Shown in pieces: positions 25,144 through 35,285 of a stretch of 64,000 nt of DNA. The translations under genes were made by a program, and so were the position numbers. The stretch spans positions 4,111,001-4,175,000 of the forward strand of contig NZ_CP134228.1 of NCBI RefSeq assembly GCF_031656215.1. The letters are read 5' to 3'. The notes beneath the pieces were generated by a model. That model did not search any database. It was not told the DNA's origin and saw only the letters and a list, made by a program, of their open reading frames with translations. This DNA comes from Mesorhizobium koreense. Its GTDB lineage: Bacteria; Pseudomonadota; Alphaproteobacteria; Rhizobiales; Rhizobiaceae. The stretch's first letter is position 1, and every line of letters starts with the position of its first letter.

Positions 25144-27345
25144 TCAGGAACCGGCTTTTCCGATCATAGGGGCAGAGGGTAGACGCGTCTCGCCCGGCCG
25201 TTCCGGCACGGACGAAGGATGCGACCCGTTCAGAGCGATGACAGACGATGCATGCGGCAAACTCTTTCCGTTGCCCGCCGACAGCGCAGGCTCGCCATCA
25301 GAGATAGCCTGCGCCAGTCCGGCGGAGGAATCCGCCACGGCTTCCCTGAGATCGGATGTGGAATGACCGTTCACGCCGCACTGTCCCGACTGCGGGCCGT
25401 TTGCCGGTTCCGACGGGCGCGCTCCATCCTCGAAGCTGCAAAATTCCTCCATGGTCGTTCGCGCCCGTTGCTTGTCGCCATCGCGCAAGGCAGCACCGAG
25501 CCCATTGAGAACCGTTTGGATATCCTCCCAGCCGAAGACGCGGGTGCGCAGTCCAAAGATATTTGGCGCACCTACATCAAGCATCTGTTCACCGGGCGCG
25601 CAGAGCGATTCGTGCAACTTCTCTCCCGGACGCATCCCTGTTATGACGATGTCGATGTCCTGGTAGGGCCTCTTGCCGGCAAGCCTGATCATGTTTTCCG
25701 CCACGGTCATGATCGAGACCGGCTCGCCCATGTCCAGCATGTAGATGCCGTGGCTCACGTCTCGGCGCTCCAACGCGGAAGCGGCTGCAGCGACTATGAC
25801 GAGATCGACCGCCTCGCCGATCGTCATCAGGTAGCGCGTCATCAATGGATCGGTGACGGTCACCGGCCCGCCGGCATCGATTTGAGCCTGGAATATGGTG
25901 GATACGGAACCATCACTTCCGAACACGTTACCGAACCGCACGCCGATCAAATTCGTCGACGCATCTGTGGAATGCCGGGAACGCATGCCACTGGTAATGT
26001 ATTCGGCCATTAATTTCGTCAGGCCAAGCATTGATCGCGGATCGGCCGCCTTGTCGCTCGAAATCAGCACGAACTGGGAAACCGCGCACTCTACCGCGAC
26101 TTTGACGCAGTTCAGCGTGCCGAAAACATTCGTCTTGATTGCGGCGTCCCAATTCTCCTCGAGCAACGGCACATGCTTGAGCGCCGCGGCGTGAAAGATG
26201 ACGTCGGGCCGGAACGCCTTTACAGCCAATGAAAGCTGGCGCTCGTCACGGATGTCGAGAATGCGCAGCGTCACCCGCGGCAAATCGGTTTCCGCTATGT
26301 AGCCGGCCTGGAGGCTGAAGATATTGAATTCGGAAATATCGGCAACCAATACCGCTTCCGCGCCCAGATCCAGAGCGCGCTTGACGAGAACCCTGCCGAT
26401 CGAACCCGCGCCGCCGGTGACGAGCACCCTCTTTTGTTTCATAAATGAGGCGAGGCGATTGTGATCTGACGGAACCGTCGAACGGCGAAGGATGGTCTCC
26501 ATCTCGACTCTTTCCAAAGTGAGCTTGCCGCCGCGTCTTAAATTGGAAAGGCCTGTAAACTGCTCAACCGATGCTCCGCCCCTGCGCGCGATGCGGACCA
26601 GTTCCGGGAAATAGGGAAAAGTCTTGTCGGCCTCATGGCCAAAAATGACGATGTCTACGCCTTCGGTGTCCTTGAAATATTCGTCCAGGGTCTGAGACGC
26701 CCGATGGGCATGGCCTACGATCGGCACGCTCTGAATATTCGCGCCGACAGCCGCCCGGGGATCGTTGGTTATGATGCCGATGATGCGCGTGAAATCATGG
26801 AGATTGGCACGGGTATAGCTGATGAGGACATTCGCCTCTTCAAGCGATCCCAAAAACAAAGCCCGCTTCCACTCTCTTCCGGAAGCGGCATCGCTTCCGT
26901 AAAACCAACCCGCGCCCTCTCTAAGATAACGATAGAACAATCTGGGGGTCGCGATGAACGCGAATGTAACGAAAAAGAAAATAATAAATTCACGCTCATT
27001 CAATCCAGTGATTGGTTGTACGGATCTAATGATGAGTGTCGTGCAATACAATCCTATTGTCAGTATAGCGCAATTTTTTAAGATATTATAGAAATCAGGA
27101 GTCGATGCGAACCGCCACATCATCCTGTAAAACCCATTCAACCTGAGAAAGAGATGGCCAGCTATACCAATCAAAAACCATCCGATCACACCATACCAGG
27201 AAAGGGGATTGAACGAGAGATACGAATTGGAAAGCAGCAGGCTGAGAGGTACCGAGATCATGATCATGATAATGTCCATGAACATGATAACCGAGCGCCG
27301 CAGGGAAGGGCGAAGGTTTGAGAGGGATGGTACGGATGAGCGCAT
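25144..27345 (-). CDS. Membrane-bound NDP-sugar 4,6-dehydratase/epimerase, CapD/WbpM/FlaA1 type
   Basis: 733 residues. The N-terminal region has about four transmembrane helices (to about residue 130), then a CoA-binding-like Rossmann domain, and then the catalytic SDR domain with VTGGAGSIGRVLVKRALDLG near residue 308, HAAALKHVPLLE, and SSDKAADPRSMLGLTKLM. As in WbpM, the usual catalytic Tyr position is Met (SMLGLTK). It probably converts UDP-GlcNAc to a 4-keto-6-deoxy intermediate. The C-terminal tail after residue about 650 looks low-complexity and may be variable. It is the likely source of a deoxy-amino sugar for the surface polymer, and a possible donor of substrate for the aminotransferase at 17.6 kb. 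Confidence 0.88.
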   Translation of the reverse strand: MRSSVPSLSNLRPSLRRSVIMFMDIIMIMISVPLSLLLSNSYLSFNPLSWYGVIGWFLIGIAGHLFLRLNGFYRMMWRFASTPDFYNILKNCAILTIGLYCTTLIIRSVQPITGLNEREFIIFFFVTFAFIATPRLFYRYLREGAGWFYGSDAASGREWKRALFLGSLEEANVLISYTRANLHDFTRIIGIITNDPRAAVGANIQSVPIVGHAHRASQTLDEYFKDTEGVDIVIFGHEADKTFPYFPELVRIARRGGASVEQFTGLSNLRRGGKLTLERVEMETILRRSTVPSDHNRLASFMKQKRVLVTGGAGSIGRVLVKRALDLGAEAVLVADISEFNIFSLQAGYIAETDLPRVTLRILDIRDERQLSLAVKAFRPDVIFHAAALKHVPLLEENWDAAIKTNVFGTLNCVKVAVECAVSQFVLISSDKAADPRSMLGLTKLMAEYITSGMRSRHSTDASTNLIGVRFGNVFGSDGSVSTIFQAQIDAGGPVTVTDPLMTRYLMTIGEAVDLVIVAAAASALERRDVSHGIYMLDMGEPVSIMTVAENMIRLAGKRPYQDIDIVITGMRPGEKLHESLCAPGEQMLDVGAPNIFGLRTRVFGWEDIQTVLNGLGAALRDGDKQRARTTMEEFCSFEDGARPSEPANGPQSGQCGVNGHSTSDLREAVADSSAGLAQAISDGEPALSAGNGKSLPHASSVIALNGSHPSSVPERPGETRLPSAPMIGKAGS

Positions 27346-27600
27346 CTATCAGACTAACTGTTCCTGTGTGCCCGTGTCGAAGGCACCTTCAATGCATCAT
27401 ACTCAAACAGGCGGATCTTGGCGAATAGAAGATCCGAGAGAATAGTTCTTCCGTCCCGAACGTGGGTACAAAAGAAGTTCCAGGTCGCCATTTCGCTCTC
27501 CCTTCCCGAAGCTTCCGTCGTCAAGTCAACACTAAGGACGCCCACGTGGTCATAAATTTTGCGGTCTGCTCAGTCGCAGTGAATGTCACGGTGGCTGTCT

Positions 27601-29406
27601 TCAATGGTTGTTTCGCGGAATGCCCTTTTCCTGAGCGATACGCCGGTATTTGGCCGCCGGCTTGAGGATCATGCCCGCCGCGAGTTCGTCGACCATACCG
27701 CGCTGGATCTCCTGCCAGGGGGTCTGGTGAGCGGGATAGTGGTATCCTCCCGCCTTCTGCAATTCCTCGCGACGGCGGGCAAGTTCGGTGTCGTCGATCA
27801 GGATGTTTGCGGTTCCCTTGCGCAGGTCGATACGGACGCGATCCCCCGTTTTCAGCAGCGCCAGTCCGCCACCCGTCGCGGCTTCAGGCGAGGCATTCAG
27901 GATCGAAGGCGAGCCCGAAGTGCCGGACTGCCGCCCGTCGCCGATGCATGGAAGCGCGTGGACGCCTTTCTTGATGAGACTGGCGGGCGGCTGCATGTTC
28001 ACGACCTCCGCCGCGCCCGGATAGCCGACCGGCCCGGCGCCGCGCATGAACAGGATCGTATGCTCGTCGATGCCGAGCGTCGGGTCCTCGATGCGCTTGT
28101 GATAGTCCTCGGGCCCGTCGAAGACGACCGCTTTGGCTTCGAACGCTTCGAGATCGCCCGGGTTCGACAAATAACGGTTGCGGAACTCCTCCGAGATGAC
28201 GCTCGTCTTCATGATAGCGCTGTCAAAGAGGTTACCTTTAAGATTGATGAACCCGGCACTTTTCACGAGCGGGTCGGCCACGGTCCGAATAACCTTGTGG
28301 TCGAGATTCTCCACGTCCGCGCAATTGTCGCCGATCGTCTTGCCGTTGGCGGTCACCGCCTCCGGGTGCGGCAGCAGCCCTGCCTTCATCAGTTCCATGA
28401 CGACGGCCGGCACGCCGCCGGCATGGCAATAGTCCTCGCCAAGATACTCACCCGCCGGTTGCAGATTGACCAGCAGCGGTATTTTGTGGCCGACGGCTTG
28501 CCAGTCGTCATTGTCGAGCGGCACGCCGAGATGACGTGCGATCGCATTAAGGTGGATCGGCGCGTTGGTCGAGCCGCCGATGGCGGAATTGACGACGATG
28601 GCGTTCTCGAACGCCTCGCGCGTCATGATGTCGGAAGGCTTGAGATCCTCCTCGACCATGGCCACCGCCCGCTTTCCCGTTTCATAGGCCATCTGACCAC
28701 GCTCGCGATAAGGCGCGGGGATCGCGGCGGAGCACGGCAACTGCATGCCGAGCGCTTCGGCGAGCGAATTCATCGTGGTCGCGGTGCCCATCGTATTGCA
28801 ATAACCGGTCGAGGGGGCGGACGAAGCGACGATATCCATGAACTCGTCATAGCCGATTTCGCCGGCGGCCAGGCGCTCGCGCGATTTCCATACGATCGTG
28901 CCTGAACCGGTGCGCTCGCCCCGATGCCAACCGTTCAGCATCGGGCCAACAGACAGCGCGATCGCAGGAATATTCACCGTTGCCGCCGCCATCAAAAGGG
29001 CCGGCGTGGTCTTGTCGCAGCCGATCATGAGGACCACCCCGTCGAGCGGGTAGCCGTAGAGCACCTCCACCAGCGACAGGTAGGCCAGATTACGGTCAAG
29101 CGAGGCGGTGGGGCGCTTGCCTGTCTCCTGGATGGGATGGCAAGGGAACTCGAAAGCGATCCCTCCCGCCGACACGATGCCCTCGCGCACGCGCTTGGCC
29201 AATTCCAGATGGTGCCTGTTGCAGGGGGAAAGGTCGGATCCCGTCTGGGCGATGCCGATTATCGACTTGCCGGACTGGAGTTCCGCTCGGGTGAGGCCAT
29301 AGTTGAGGTAGCGTTCTATATAGAGAGCGGTCATTCCGGGATCGTCGGGATTGTCAAACCATTCCTGCGAACGCAACCGCCGACGCGCCATTCCATTCTT
29401 CATCAT
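27601..29406 (-). CDS. IlvD/Edd-family dehydratase, probably sugar-acid (L-arabinonate-type)
   Basis: About 601 residues from the ATG at 29406, five bases after GAAGAGG; an upstream ATG at 29451 lacks a site. The iron-sulfur cysteines are in [20 protein letters not shown] and [10 protein letters not shown], the pattern of the [2Fe-2S] branch that includes L-arabinonate and D-xylonate dehydratases, rather than branched-chain IlvD. It would dehydrate an aldonic acid to a 2-keto-3-deoxy acid. It is out of place between polysaccharide genes and no aldolase or dehydrogenase partner is adjacent. A true dihydroxy-acid dehydratase cannot be fully excluded. Confidence 0.8.
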   Translation of the reverse strand: MMKNGMARRRLRSQEWFDNPDDPGMTALYIERYLNYGLTRAELQSGKSIIGIAQTGSDLSPCNRHHLELAKRVREGIVSAGGIAFEFPCHPIQETGKRPTASLDRNLAYLSLVEVLYGYPLDGVVLMIGCDKTTPALLMAAATVNIPAIALSVGPMLNGWHRGERTGSGTIVWKSRERLAAGEIGYDEFMDIVASSAPSTGYCNTMGTATTMNSLAEALGMQLPCSAAIPAPYRERGQMAYETGKRAVAMVEEDLKPSDIMTREAFENAIVVNSAIGGSTNAPIHLNAIARHLGVPLDNDDWQAVGHKIPLLVNLQPAGEYLGEDYCHAGGVPAVVMELMKAGLLPHPEAVTANGKTIGDNCADVENLDHKVIRTVADPLVKSAGFINLKGNLFDSAIMKTSVISEEFRNRYLSNPGDLEAFEAKAVVFDGPEDYHKRIEDPTLGIDEHTILFMRGAGPVGYPGAAEVVNMQPPASLIKKGVHALPCIGDGRQSGTSGSPSILNASPEAATGGGLALLKTGDRVRIDLRKGTANILIDDTELARRREELQKAGGYHYPAHQTPWQEIQRGMVDELAAGMILKPAAKYRRIAQEKGIPRNNH

Positions 29407-29713
29407 CGATGCCTCTTCACGGCGGCGGTTCGAAGCCATGAGCTGCCGCACGCACTGATTGATATGTCGCTGAAGCCGGGCACGCTCCGAATACCGGACC
29501 CGCTCGCCTCACGGCGCAATGATTATCCCTGAGTCTGCTTCAGTGCAAATGATTGCGGAGCATCTGCGGCCACATGCTTCGCTGACACCGATCATCCCCG
29601 CCCGCGGCTATAGGCTCCCAGGCCACACGTCGCGTGAAAGCGAGGATTCCGCCTTGTTTTCCCCCCAAATCTCAAGCAAACAGCGCGACGAGAGACGGAA
29701 TGAGGGGTCACCC
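29407..29713. other. Divergent intergenic region, dehydratase/galE
   Basis: About 307 bases between the divergent starts. The open frame that extends galE upstream through this stretch has no sugar-epimerase similarity and no ribosome site, so I regard it as non-coding. Promoters for both genes should be here; I see no clear palindrome or terminator. Confidence 0.5.
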
Positions 29714-30706
29714 ATGAGCGTGCTCGTAACGGGCGGCGCCGGATATATCGGCAGCCATATGGTATGGGAACTGTGCGACGCCGGCGAGAAGGTCGTGGTG
29801 ATCGACCGACTCTCGACCGGCTTCGACTGGGCCGTCGCTCCCGAGGCGCATCTCGTCGTCGGCGACATCGCAGATCGTGCGCTCCTCGAATCGGTCATCC
29901 GCGAGCATGAAGTGGATTCCGTCATCCATTTCGCCGGCTCGATCGTCGTCCCTGAATCCGTCGCCGACCCGCTCGGCTATTACGAGAACAACACCTGCAA
30001 GAGCCGGACACTGATCGAAACGGCAATCCGCCTCGGTGTGCGGCATTTCATCTTTTCCTCCACCGCCGCCGTTTATGGGGCGGCGGGGCTCGAGCCCGTG
30101 CGCGAGGAAGCGGGCCTCGCGCCTGAATCCCCATACGGTCGATCGAAGCTGATGACGGAGTGGATGCTGCGTGATGCCGCCACGGCCTTTCCGGATTTCC
30201 GCTACACCGCGCTTCGCTACTTCAACGTTGCCGGCGCCGATCCCAAGGGGCGCACCGGCCAATCGACGAAGGGAGCGACACACCTCATCAAGGTCGCTTG
30301 CGAGGCAGCACTTGGAAAGCGGGCCAAGCTTGAGATCTTCGGCACGGACTATCCGACGCCTGACGGCACCTGCGTACGCGACTACATCCATGTCAGCGAC
30401 CTCGCCGCGGCCCATCGGCTCGCACTCGAGCGCCTTCGCGGAGGCGGCGCCAGCATGGTGGCGAATTGCGGCTACGGCCACGGCTATTCGGTACTGGAGG
30501 TCGTCGACAGCGTTCGCCGGGTCCATGGTCGGGATCTGAATGTCGAAATGGCCGGGCGGAGGCCGGGCGATCCTCCCTCCATCGTGGCCAATTCGGAACT
30601 GGCACAGCGCGAACTGGGCTGGGTGCCTGCCCGCAACGAACTCGATCTGATCGTTCGCGACGCCCTACGGTGGGAAGATGCGCTTTCGCGCAGGAATTCG
30701 ATCTGA
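29714..30706 (+). CDS. galE: UDP-glucose 4-epimerase
   Basis: 330 residues from the ATG at 29714, preceded by GAGGGG. It has VTGGAGYIGSHMVWEL at the N-terminus, SSTAAVYG, the catalytic YGRSK near residue 145, and RYFNVAGADPKGRTGQ, all diagnostic of GalE/ExoB. It interconverts UDP-glucose and UDP-galactose (or the HexNAc forms) for exopolysaccharide and LPS synthesis. It is followed 108 bases later by phosphomannomutase on the same strand. In-frame codons upstream of 29714 do not look coding. Confidence 0.93.
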   Translation: MSVLVTGGAGYIGSHMVWELCDAGEKVVVIDRLSTGFDWAVAPEAHLVVGDIADRALLESVIREHEVDSVIHFAGSIVVPESVADPLGYYENNTCKSRTLIETAIRLGVRHFIFSSTAAVYGAAGLEPVREEAGLAPESPYGRSKLMTEWMLRDAATAFPDFRYTALRYFNVAGADPKGRTGQSTKGATHLIKVACEAALGKRAKLEIFGTDYPTPDGTCVRDYIHVSDLAAAHRLALERLRGGGASMVANCGYGHGYSVLEVVDSVRRVHGRDLNVEMAGRRPGDPPSIVANSELAQRELGWVPARNELDLIVRDALRWEDALSRRNSI

Positions 30707-30814
30707 GGCAGGCCGCTATCTCATCCGGAAAGCCTAGGGCTTTCGTCTTCTTCCGCCATACGTACGACAAGAGAAGTTTGTTACTCTGCCGGTCTCGATA
30801 AGCAAGGAATCCGC

Positions 30815-32242
30815 ATGAAGTTCGGGACAAGCGGTCTGCGCGGACTGGCAACCGACCTTTTAGGCCCACAGACGTCGGCCTACGCAAGAGCCTTTGCCCG
30901 ACGTCTGTTCGAGACAGGCGCGGCCCAACCGGGCGACCAACTCTTCATCGGCCGCGATCTCCGCGAAAGCAGCCCCGCGATCTCCGCCATCTGCGCGGAC
31001 GTTCTGTCCGCGACGGGGCTGACCATCGTCGATTGCGGCGAATTGCCGACACCCGCGCTTGCCGGCTTCGCCTGGTCCAACAAGGCGGCCGCCTTGATGG
31101 TGACCGGCTCCCATATCCCGGCCGACCGTAACGGCATCAAGTTCTTTCTTCCGGGCGCCGAAATCGACAAGTCGGACGAGGCTGCTATGACAGCCATCGT
31201 CCAGGCGGCCGAGCCCGACAAGCAACCTTCCGTTACTCCCGTCTCGGTCGTCCGACGTGAGATCGAGGCCCTGGCATGGTACCGTGACCGAGGCAGGGCG
31301 ATGGCGGCCGAAGGGGCCCTGTCAGGCATGAACATCGGCGTCTACCAACACAGTTCGGTAGCGCGGGACTTCCTGACCGAACTCCTGACTTCCATCGGCG
31401 CGGAGACCGTACCGCTGGAACGCACTTCGCATTTCGTCGCGGTCGATACGGAAGCGGTTCCGCCGGAAACGATCGACACCTTCGCCGCCTGGACGCAAGA
31501 GCACCGGCTGGACGCCATTGTCTCCACCGACGGCGACGGCGACCGGCCGCTGATCGCCGATGAAACCGGCGCGCAGTTGCGTGGCGACATGATCGGGCTG
31601 GTGACGGCAAGGATGGTCGGTGCGGACATCGTCGTCACGCCGGTCACCTCCAACTCCGGCATCAAGGCCGACCTCGGCTTCGAGGTTCTGCGCACGAAGG
31701 TCGGATCGCCCTTCGTGATCGAAGCGATGCAGAGGGTCGGGGAGCAGACGGCGGCGGGTAACGGCAAGACCGTCGTCGGCTTCGAGGCCAATGGCGGTTT
31801 CCTCCTCGGTTCCTCCTTCGACCACGCCGGCATGAGAGGAACGGCACTGCCGACGCGCGACGCGCTTCTCCCCATTCTCGCCGTACTGCAATCGGCGCGA
31901 CGGGAGAAGATCGCCTTGTCCGCTCTGACGGAACGCTGGGCATTGCCGATCTCAGCCAGCGACCGGCTGGAGAATTTCCCGGTGGAGCGATCGCAGGCGC
32001 TGATGGCGCATCTGGCCGCGAAGAACGATTCCCTAAAGCAATTCCTCTCGCCACTCGGCGACGCCGTCTCGGTCGATCGCACCGATGGGCTGCGGGCGAC
32101 GTTTTCGTCCGGCGAGATCGTTCACCTGCGGCCGTCGGGCAATGCGCCGGAAATGCGCTGCTACACGGAGGCGGCGACCTTTGCCCGCGCCAACGCACTC
32201 ATCACCGAGGCGCTCGGTCTCGTCCGCAGTTTCCGCGGATAG
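30815..32242 (+). CDS. Phosphomannomutase
   Basis: 475 residues, an alpha-phosphohexomutase with N-terminal KFGTSGLRGLA, the phosphoserine loop MVTGSHIPADRNGIKFF (about residues 91-107), the metal loop STDGDGDRPLI (near 232) and the phosphate-binding RPSGNAPEMR near the C-terminus. It makes mannose-1-phosphate for the ManC enzymes. Its stop is one base from the manC stop at 32244, so the two are convergent. A truncated paralogue of its N-terminus lies at 56558-56920, so this copy is probably the working one for GDP-mannose. The final domain is intact. Confidence 0.9.
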   Translation: MKFGTSGLRGLATDLLGPQTSAYARAFARRLFETGAAQPGDQLFIGRDLRESSPAISAICADVLSATGLTIVDCGELPTPALAGFAWSNKAAALMVTGSHIPADRNGIKFFLPGAEIDKSDEAAMTAIVQAAEPDKQPSVTPVSVVRREIEALAWYRDRGRAMAAEGALSGMNIGVYQHSSVARDFLTELLTSIGAETVPLERTSHFVAVDTEAVPPETIDTFAAWTQEHRLDAIVSTDGDGDRPLIADETGAQLRGDMIGLVTARMVGADIVVTPVTSNSGIKADLGFEVLRTKVGSPFVIEAMQRVGEQTAAGNGKTVVGFEANGGFLLGSSFDHAGMRGTALPTRDALLPILAVLQSARREKIALSALTERWALPISASDRLENFPVERSQALMAHLAAKNDSLKQFLSPLGDAVSVDRTDGLRATFSSGEIVHLRPSGNAPEMRCYTEAATFARANALITEALGLVRSFRG

Positions 32243-32243
32243 G

Positions 32244-33650
32244 CTATTTGCGCCCGTAACGGTCGTCGAAGCGGACGATATCATCCTCGCCAAGATACGA
32301 TCCTGATTGGACCTCGATCAGTTCCAGCGGGATCTTTCCTGGGTTCTCAAGGGCGTGGACCTCCCCGAGCGGAATATAGGTCGACTGATTCTCGCTCAGC
32401 ATGATCGTCTCATTTCCCTTTTGCACCTTGGCCGTACCGCGCACCACGACCCAGTGTTCGGCTCGATGATGGTGCATCTGGATTGAAAGCTTGGCGCCCG
32501 GCTTCACCGTGATGCGCTTCACCTGATCGCGCTCGCCGAAGTCGATCGAGTCGTAATGCCCCCACGGACGATAGACCTCGCGATGGTTGATATGTTCCTG
32601 CCGGTCGAGCTTGCGGATACGGTCGACGACACCCTTCACGTTCTGGGCATGGTCCTTATGCGCAACCAGAACCGCGTCCTTGGTTTCGACGATCACCATA
32701 TTCTCCACGCCGACCGTGGCGACTAGGCGGCTCTCAGCGCGCACCAGAGTGTTCTTGCTGTCGAGGGCCAGGACATCGCCTGCAAGCGCATTGCCTTCGC
32801 CATCTCTTTCCTGGATGTCCCATAGCGCTGACCACGAGCCGATATCGTTCCAACCCGCGTCAAGGGGGACCATTGCCGCCGCCCCGGTCTTCTCCATGAC
32901 CGCATAGTCGATCGATATCGCCGGGCTGGTCCTGAACTTGCCGGCATCGATCCGTACGAAGTCCATATCCTGCTCGATCGCGCCGATCGCCGGTTCGCAG
33001 GCTTCCAGAACCGCAGGCTGAAACCGTTTCAACTCGTTCAGATAGACGCTCGCGCGGAACAGGAACATGCCGCTGTTCCAATAGCAGCCGCCATCCTTGA
33101 CGTAAGCCACCGCCGTTTTACGATCCGGCTTCTCCTCGAATTTTTCGATGACGAAGCCGTCCTTGCCGAGGGAGGCGCCACGCCGGATGTAGCTATAGCC
33201 CGTTTCCGGCCGGTCGGGCACGATACCGAATGCGACCAGCTTGCCCCCTTCGGCGAGCGAAATAGCCTTTCCGACACTCTCGTGGAACCGATCCTCCTGC
33301 CGGATCAGGAGATCCGCCGCCAGGACAAGAAGCAACGGGTCCTCTCCCGAGCGCGACGCATAGAGCGACGCCAGCGCAATCGCAGGCGCCGTGTTGCGCC
33401 CGACAGGCTCGAGCAGGATTGTGGCGCCATCCTCGCCTATCTGGCGAAGCTGTTCGGCCGCGATGAACCGGTGCTCCTCATTGCAGATTACCAGCGGGCT
33501 TTCGCAGTCGAGCCCCCGAAGCCGCATTACGGTCTCCTGCAGCATCGTGTGGCTGCCAGCCAACACGTGGAACTGCTTCGGATAAAGTTCTCGCGACAAG
33601 GGCCACAACCGGGTGCCAGAGCCGCCCGCCAAAACAATCGGTAGCAACAT
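32244..33650 (-). CDS. manC: Mannose-1-phosphate guanylyltransferase / mannose-6-phosphate isomerase (copy 1)
   Basis: 468 residues, the bifunctional ManC/XanB/AlgA form. The nucleotidyltransferase motif [19 protein letters not shown] lies at residues 9-27, with FVEKP-like [10 protein letters not shown] near 160. The type II isomerase cupin at the C-terminus has [18 protein letters not shown] and ends with [18 protein letters not shown]. It makes GDP-mannose and interconverts mannose-6- and fructose-6-phosphate. A second full copy lies at 55139. This copy is convergent with phosphomannomutase and has its own start at an ATG. Confidence 0.93.
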   Translation of the reverse strand: MLLPIVLAGGSGTRLWPLSRELYPKQFHVLAGSHTMLQETVMRLRGLDCESPLVICNEEHRFIAAEQLRQIGEDGATILLEPVGRNTAPAIALASLYASRSGEDPLLLVLAADLLIRQEDRFHESVGKAISLAEGGKLVAFGIVPDRPETGYSYIRRGASLGKDGFVIEKFEEKPDRKTAVAYVKDGGCYWNSGMFLFRASVYLNELKRFQPAVLEACEPAIGAIEQDMDFVRIDAGKFRTSPAISIDYAVMEKTGAAAMVPLDAGWNDIGSWSALWDIQERDGEGNALAGDVLALDSKNTLVRAESRLVATVGVENMVIVETKDAVLVAHKDHAQNVKGVVDRIRKLDRQEHINHREVYRPWGHYDSIDFGERDQVKRITVKPGAKLSIQMHHHRAEHWVVVRGTAKVQKGNETIMLSENQSTYIPLGEVHALENPGKIPLELIEVQSGSYLGEDDIVRFDDRYGRK

Positions 33651-33866
33651 TGATCAGCATCCCTTCGTAGCCATCGCTCTATTGCATGGGTGGATCGTAA
33701 CGCTTCAATAGAACCTAGCTTTTATAATGGTTCTTCGAAGCCGCCCAGTTATCGAGGCTCACGTCGCGCGGATTACCCATTTGGGCGCGCCAGCATCCCT
33801 GGCGACGCCGGATAGATGTTGGCACCCAAGTCCGCCGGGAACCTGCTCAAATCGCTTGCACCGGGA

Positions 33867-34010
33867 GAGCCGTCCATAGATATAAAGCGTCGCGTCCGAG
33901 ATGCCGGCCTTGTGGCATACCTTCGCGACTGGCGTTCCTTCCTCCGCCCGACGCAGAATGAAGGCGATCTCGGCCTCCGAAAACTTCGATCTCTTCACGG
34001 AACCCTCCAT
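33867..34010 (-). pseudogene. IS3-family transposase OrfA remnant
   Basis: About 48 codons are recognisable: MEGSVKRSKFSEAEIAFILR, EEGTPVAKVCHKAGISDATL, and then similarity ends (YIYGRLSRC) where the family normally has ATFYNWRKKYGG. This is the helix-turn-helix start of an IS3-type OrfA, cut short. The rest of the open frame on both sides is unrelated. The sequence differs from the OrfA at 40.3 kb, so this is a separate insertion event. It sits just outside the tRNA-Gln gene and marks past insertion there. Confidence 0.7.
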
Positions 34011-34206
34011 TCTCCCAACGCCGGGGAGGCACGTCAATCCAGTCCGGCATAATGCGTCATGCTGCACTTTTCAGCTCAAAACGCAGTACCTTCACATATC
34101 CATTTCAGAGTTGGGGCTCATGGAGAGCGTCAGCGGATAGGCCAATGGCACGTTGCACTCTATTTATCGGCTGCGTATAAGCCGGGGGTCGTCGAAAGTT
34201 TTCTTA

Positions 34207-34281
34207 TGGGGCGTAGCCAAGCGGTAAGGCAACGGTTTTTGGTACCGTCATTCCCTGGTTCGAATCCAGGCGCCCCAGCCA
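34207..34281 (+). tRNA. tRNA-Gln (anticodon UUG)
   Basis: A 75-base cloverleaf. The acceptor TGGGGCG pairs with CGCCCCA, the D-arm contains AGCCAAGCGGTAAGGC, and the anticodon stem ACGGT/ACCGT holds the loop TTTTGGT with anticodon TTG at 34239-34241. The T-arm CCTGG-TTCGAAT-CCAGG and an encoded G-CCA end are present. It is the only tRNA I recognise in the window. Its 3' end is nine bases or so from the decayed recombinase fragment, the usual arrangement for an integrated element at a tRNA attachment site. Confidence 0.97.
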
Positions 34282-34289
34282 AACTGTAT

Positions 34290-34835
34290 GCTCTGGCGAT
34301 AGCTTCGTATTCTTGGCGTCTGTCGCCGTTGCCGATACGATTGTTTCCGAAAGTAAATCAAACGGCTGCCTGAAAGCGGGGCGAACCACCCTTGGTCCCA
34401 TTTGCAATTCGACAGCATCAGATTTAGCAGTCCCTTTTTCTCGTGAGAGGGCTGTTTTACAAACAGCCGGCTGGCATTTCGCGCCAGTTCCAAAAGGCGG
34501 ATGCCATCGCCCATATATGATTCCTCAGCGCTACCATGCGCTCGATCTCGCGAAGCGGCCGCGTTTGCTCGGTTCGCCACTGTGCCGACATTCGATCGTG
34601 GAAGGCGTTGTCGATGCGGCCATCAAGCTTATCGAGATACATGGCGTGCAGGCGATCCTCCGATCGCTTGTACTCGACTTGAGACCGGTGAATTGCCTGT
34701 TCGTGCTCCCGGCGTTCATCGGCATGGCTGGCTTTAAGGGCTGCCACTTCATTGAAATGTAACTGGTCGAGCAAATTGGCGAAGGCCTGATCAAGCACTT
34801 CCTCGCGAACATACTTGCGACGGCATTCAGCATAG
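34290..34835 (-). pseudogene. Serine recombinase remnant, C-terminal part, frameshifted
   Basis: Read on the minus strand, three frames in succession give the coiled-coil and C-terminal region of a large serine recombinase. First comes the segment CRRKYVREEVLDQAFANLLD through HAMYLDKLDGRIDNAFHDRM and ending REIERM. Next, in another frame, comes GIRLLELARNASRLFVKQPS and KKGLLNLMLSNCKWDQG. Last, in a third frame, comes FRQPFDLLSETIVSATATDA. The catalytic N-terminal domain is missing. At least two frameshifts show it is dead. It differs from the intact recombinase at 62 kb. It abuts the 3' end of tRNA-Gln and is joined upstream to an IS481 remnant. Confidence 0.75.
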
Positions 34836-34966
34836 GCGTCGCGCCGCCGATAAAAACTGCTGCGGCCGACACCAAAATATCGACACGTCTTCGCGACGTG
34901 CCCAGTCTCTTCAGCGTGCTGAAGAATACGAAGCTTGCATGTGATCTCGCATTGATCCTTGCTCAT
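34836..34966 (-). pseudogene. IS481-family transposase remnant, 5' end
   Basis: From an ATG at 34966 with an excellent ribosome site (AAGGAGG), about 43 codons encode the helix-turn-helix of an IS481-type transposase (CEITCKLRILQHAEETGHVA, then CRYFGVGRSSFYRRRDAY). The frame then passes directly into the serine-recombinase fragment, so one open frame of 171 codons is a chimera of two broken genes. A 3' fragment of the same IS family lies on the opposite strand at 57.5 kb. Confidence 0.7.
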
Positions 34967-35285
34967 GAACACCTCCTTTGCCGCAGAATTGGGAGCTTAT
35001 TAGAAATGTCCCGCGAGTACCGACATATCTACAATCGGCTAATACCGGACTCAAGGCGCGTAGATACTATCAGAACGGCCCCCGACTAACTATTGTCGAC
35101 CGCCACTTCAGATTGCAAATACCTGACCCGCCGTCCAGTTGCCGCATCAGCAGGGAGTGAAGGAGATCACTTAAGGGGTTTTTGGGAGGCTCGGTCCTTC
35201 AATCGTCACGACCGTATCGGCGGGAGTTACACGAATTGGCTGTCTCCTCTTCGGAGCGGGGCAGGCCGTGCTGTGCCCTTATCGC
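34967..35285. other. Gene-poor stretch after the remnants
   Basis: About 319 bases with no supported gene. It may contain further decayed mobile-element sequence, but I recognise nothing specific. It separates the scar zone from the first glycosyltransferase gene, whose stop is at 35286. Confidence 0.5.

Noticed and set aside
27583-28905. 440-codon plus-strand open frame opposite the IlvD/Edd gene
   Set aside because: Antisense shadow; the minus-strand protein carries all iron-sulfur motifs.
29519-29713. N-terminal extension of GalE
   Set aside because: No similarity to epimerases and no ribosome site; GAGGGG precedes the ATG at 29714.
33759-33866. C-terminal part of the IS3 OrfA remnant frame as coding
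   Set aside because: After the helix-turn-helix the translation matches neither IS3 OrfA nor any family I recognise.
34204-34407. Small protein ending over the tRNA-Gln gene
   Set aside because: Its last third is the antisense translation of the tRNA; the recognisable part belongs to the recombinase remnant.
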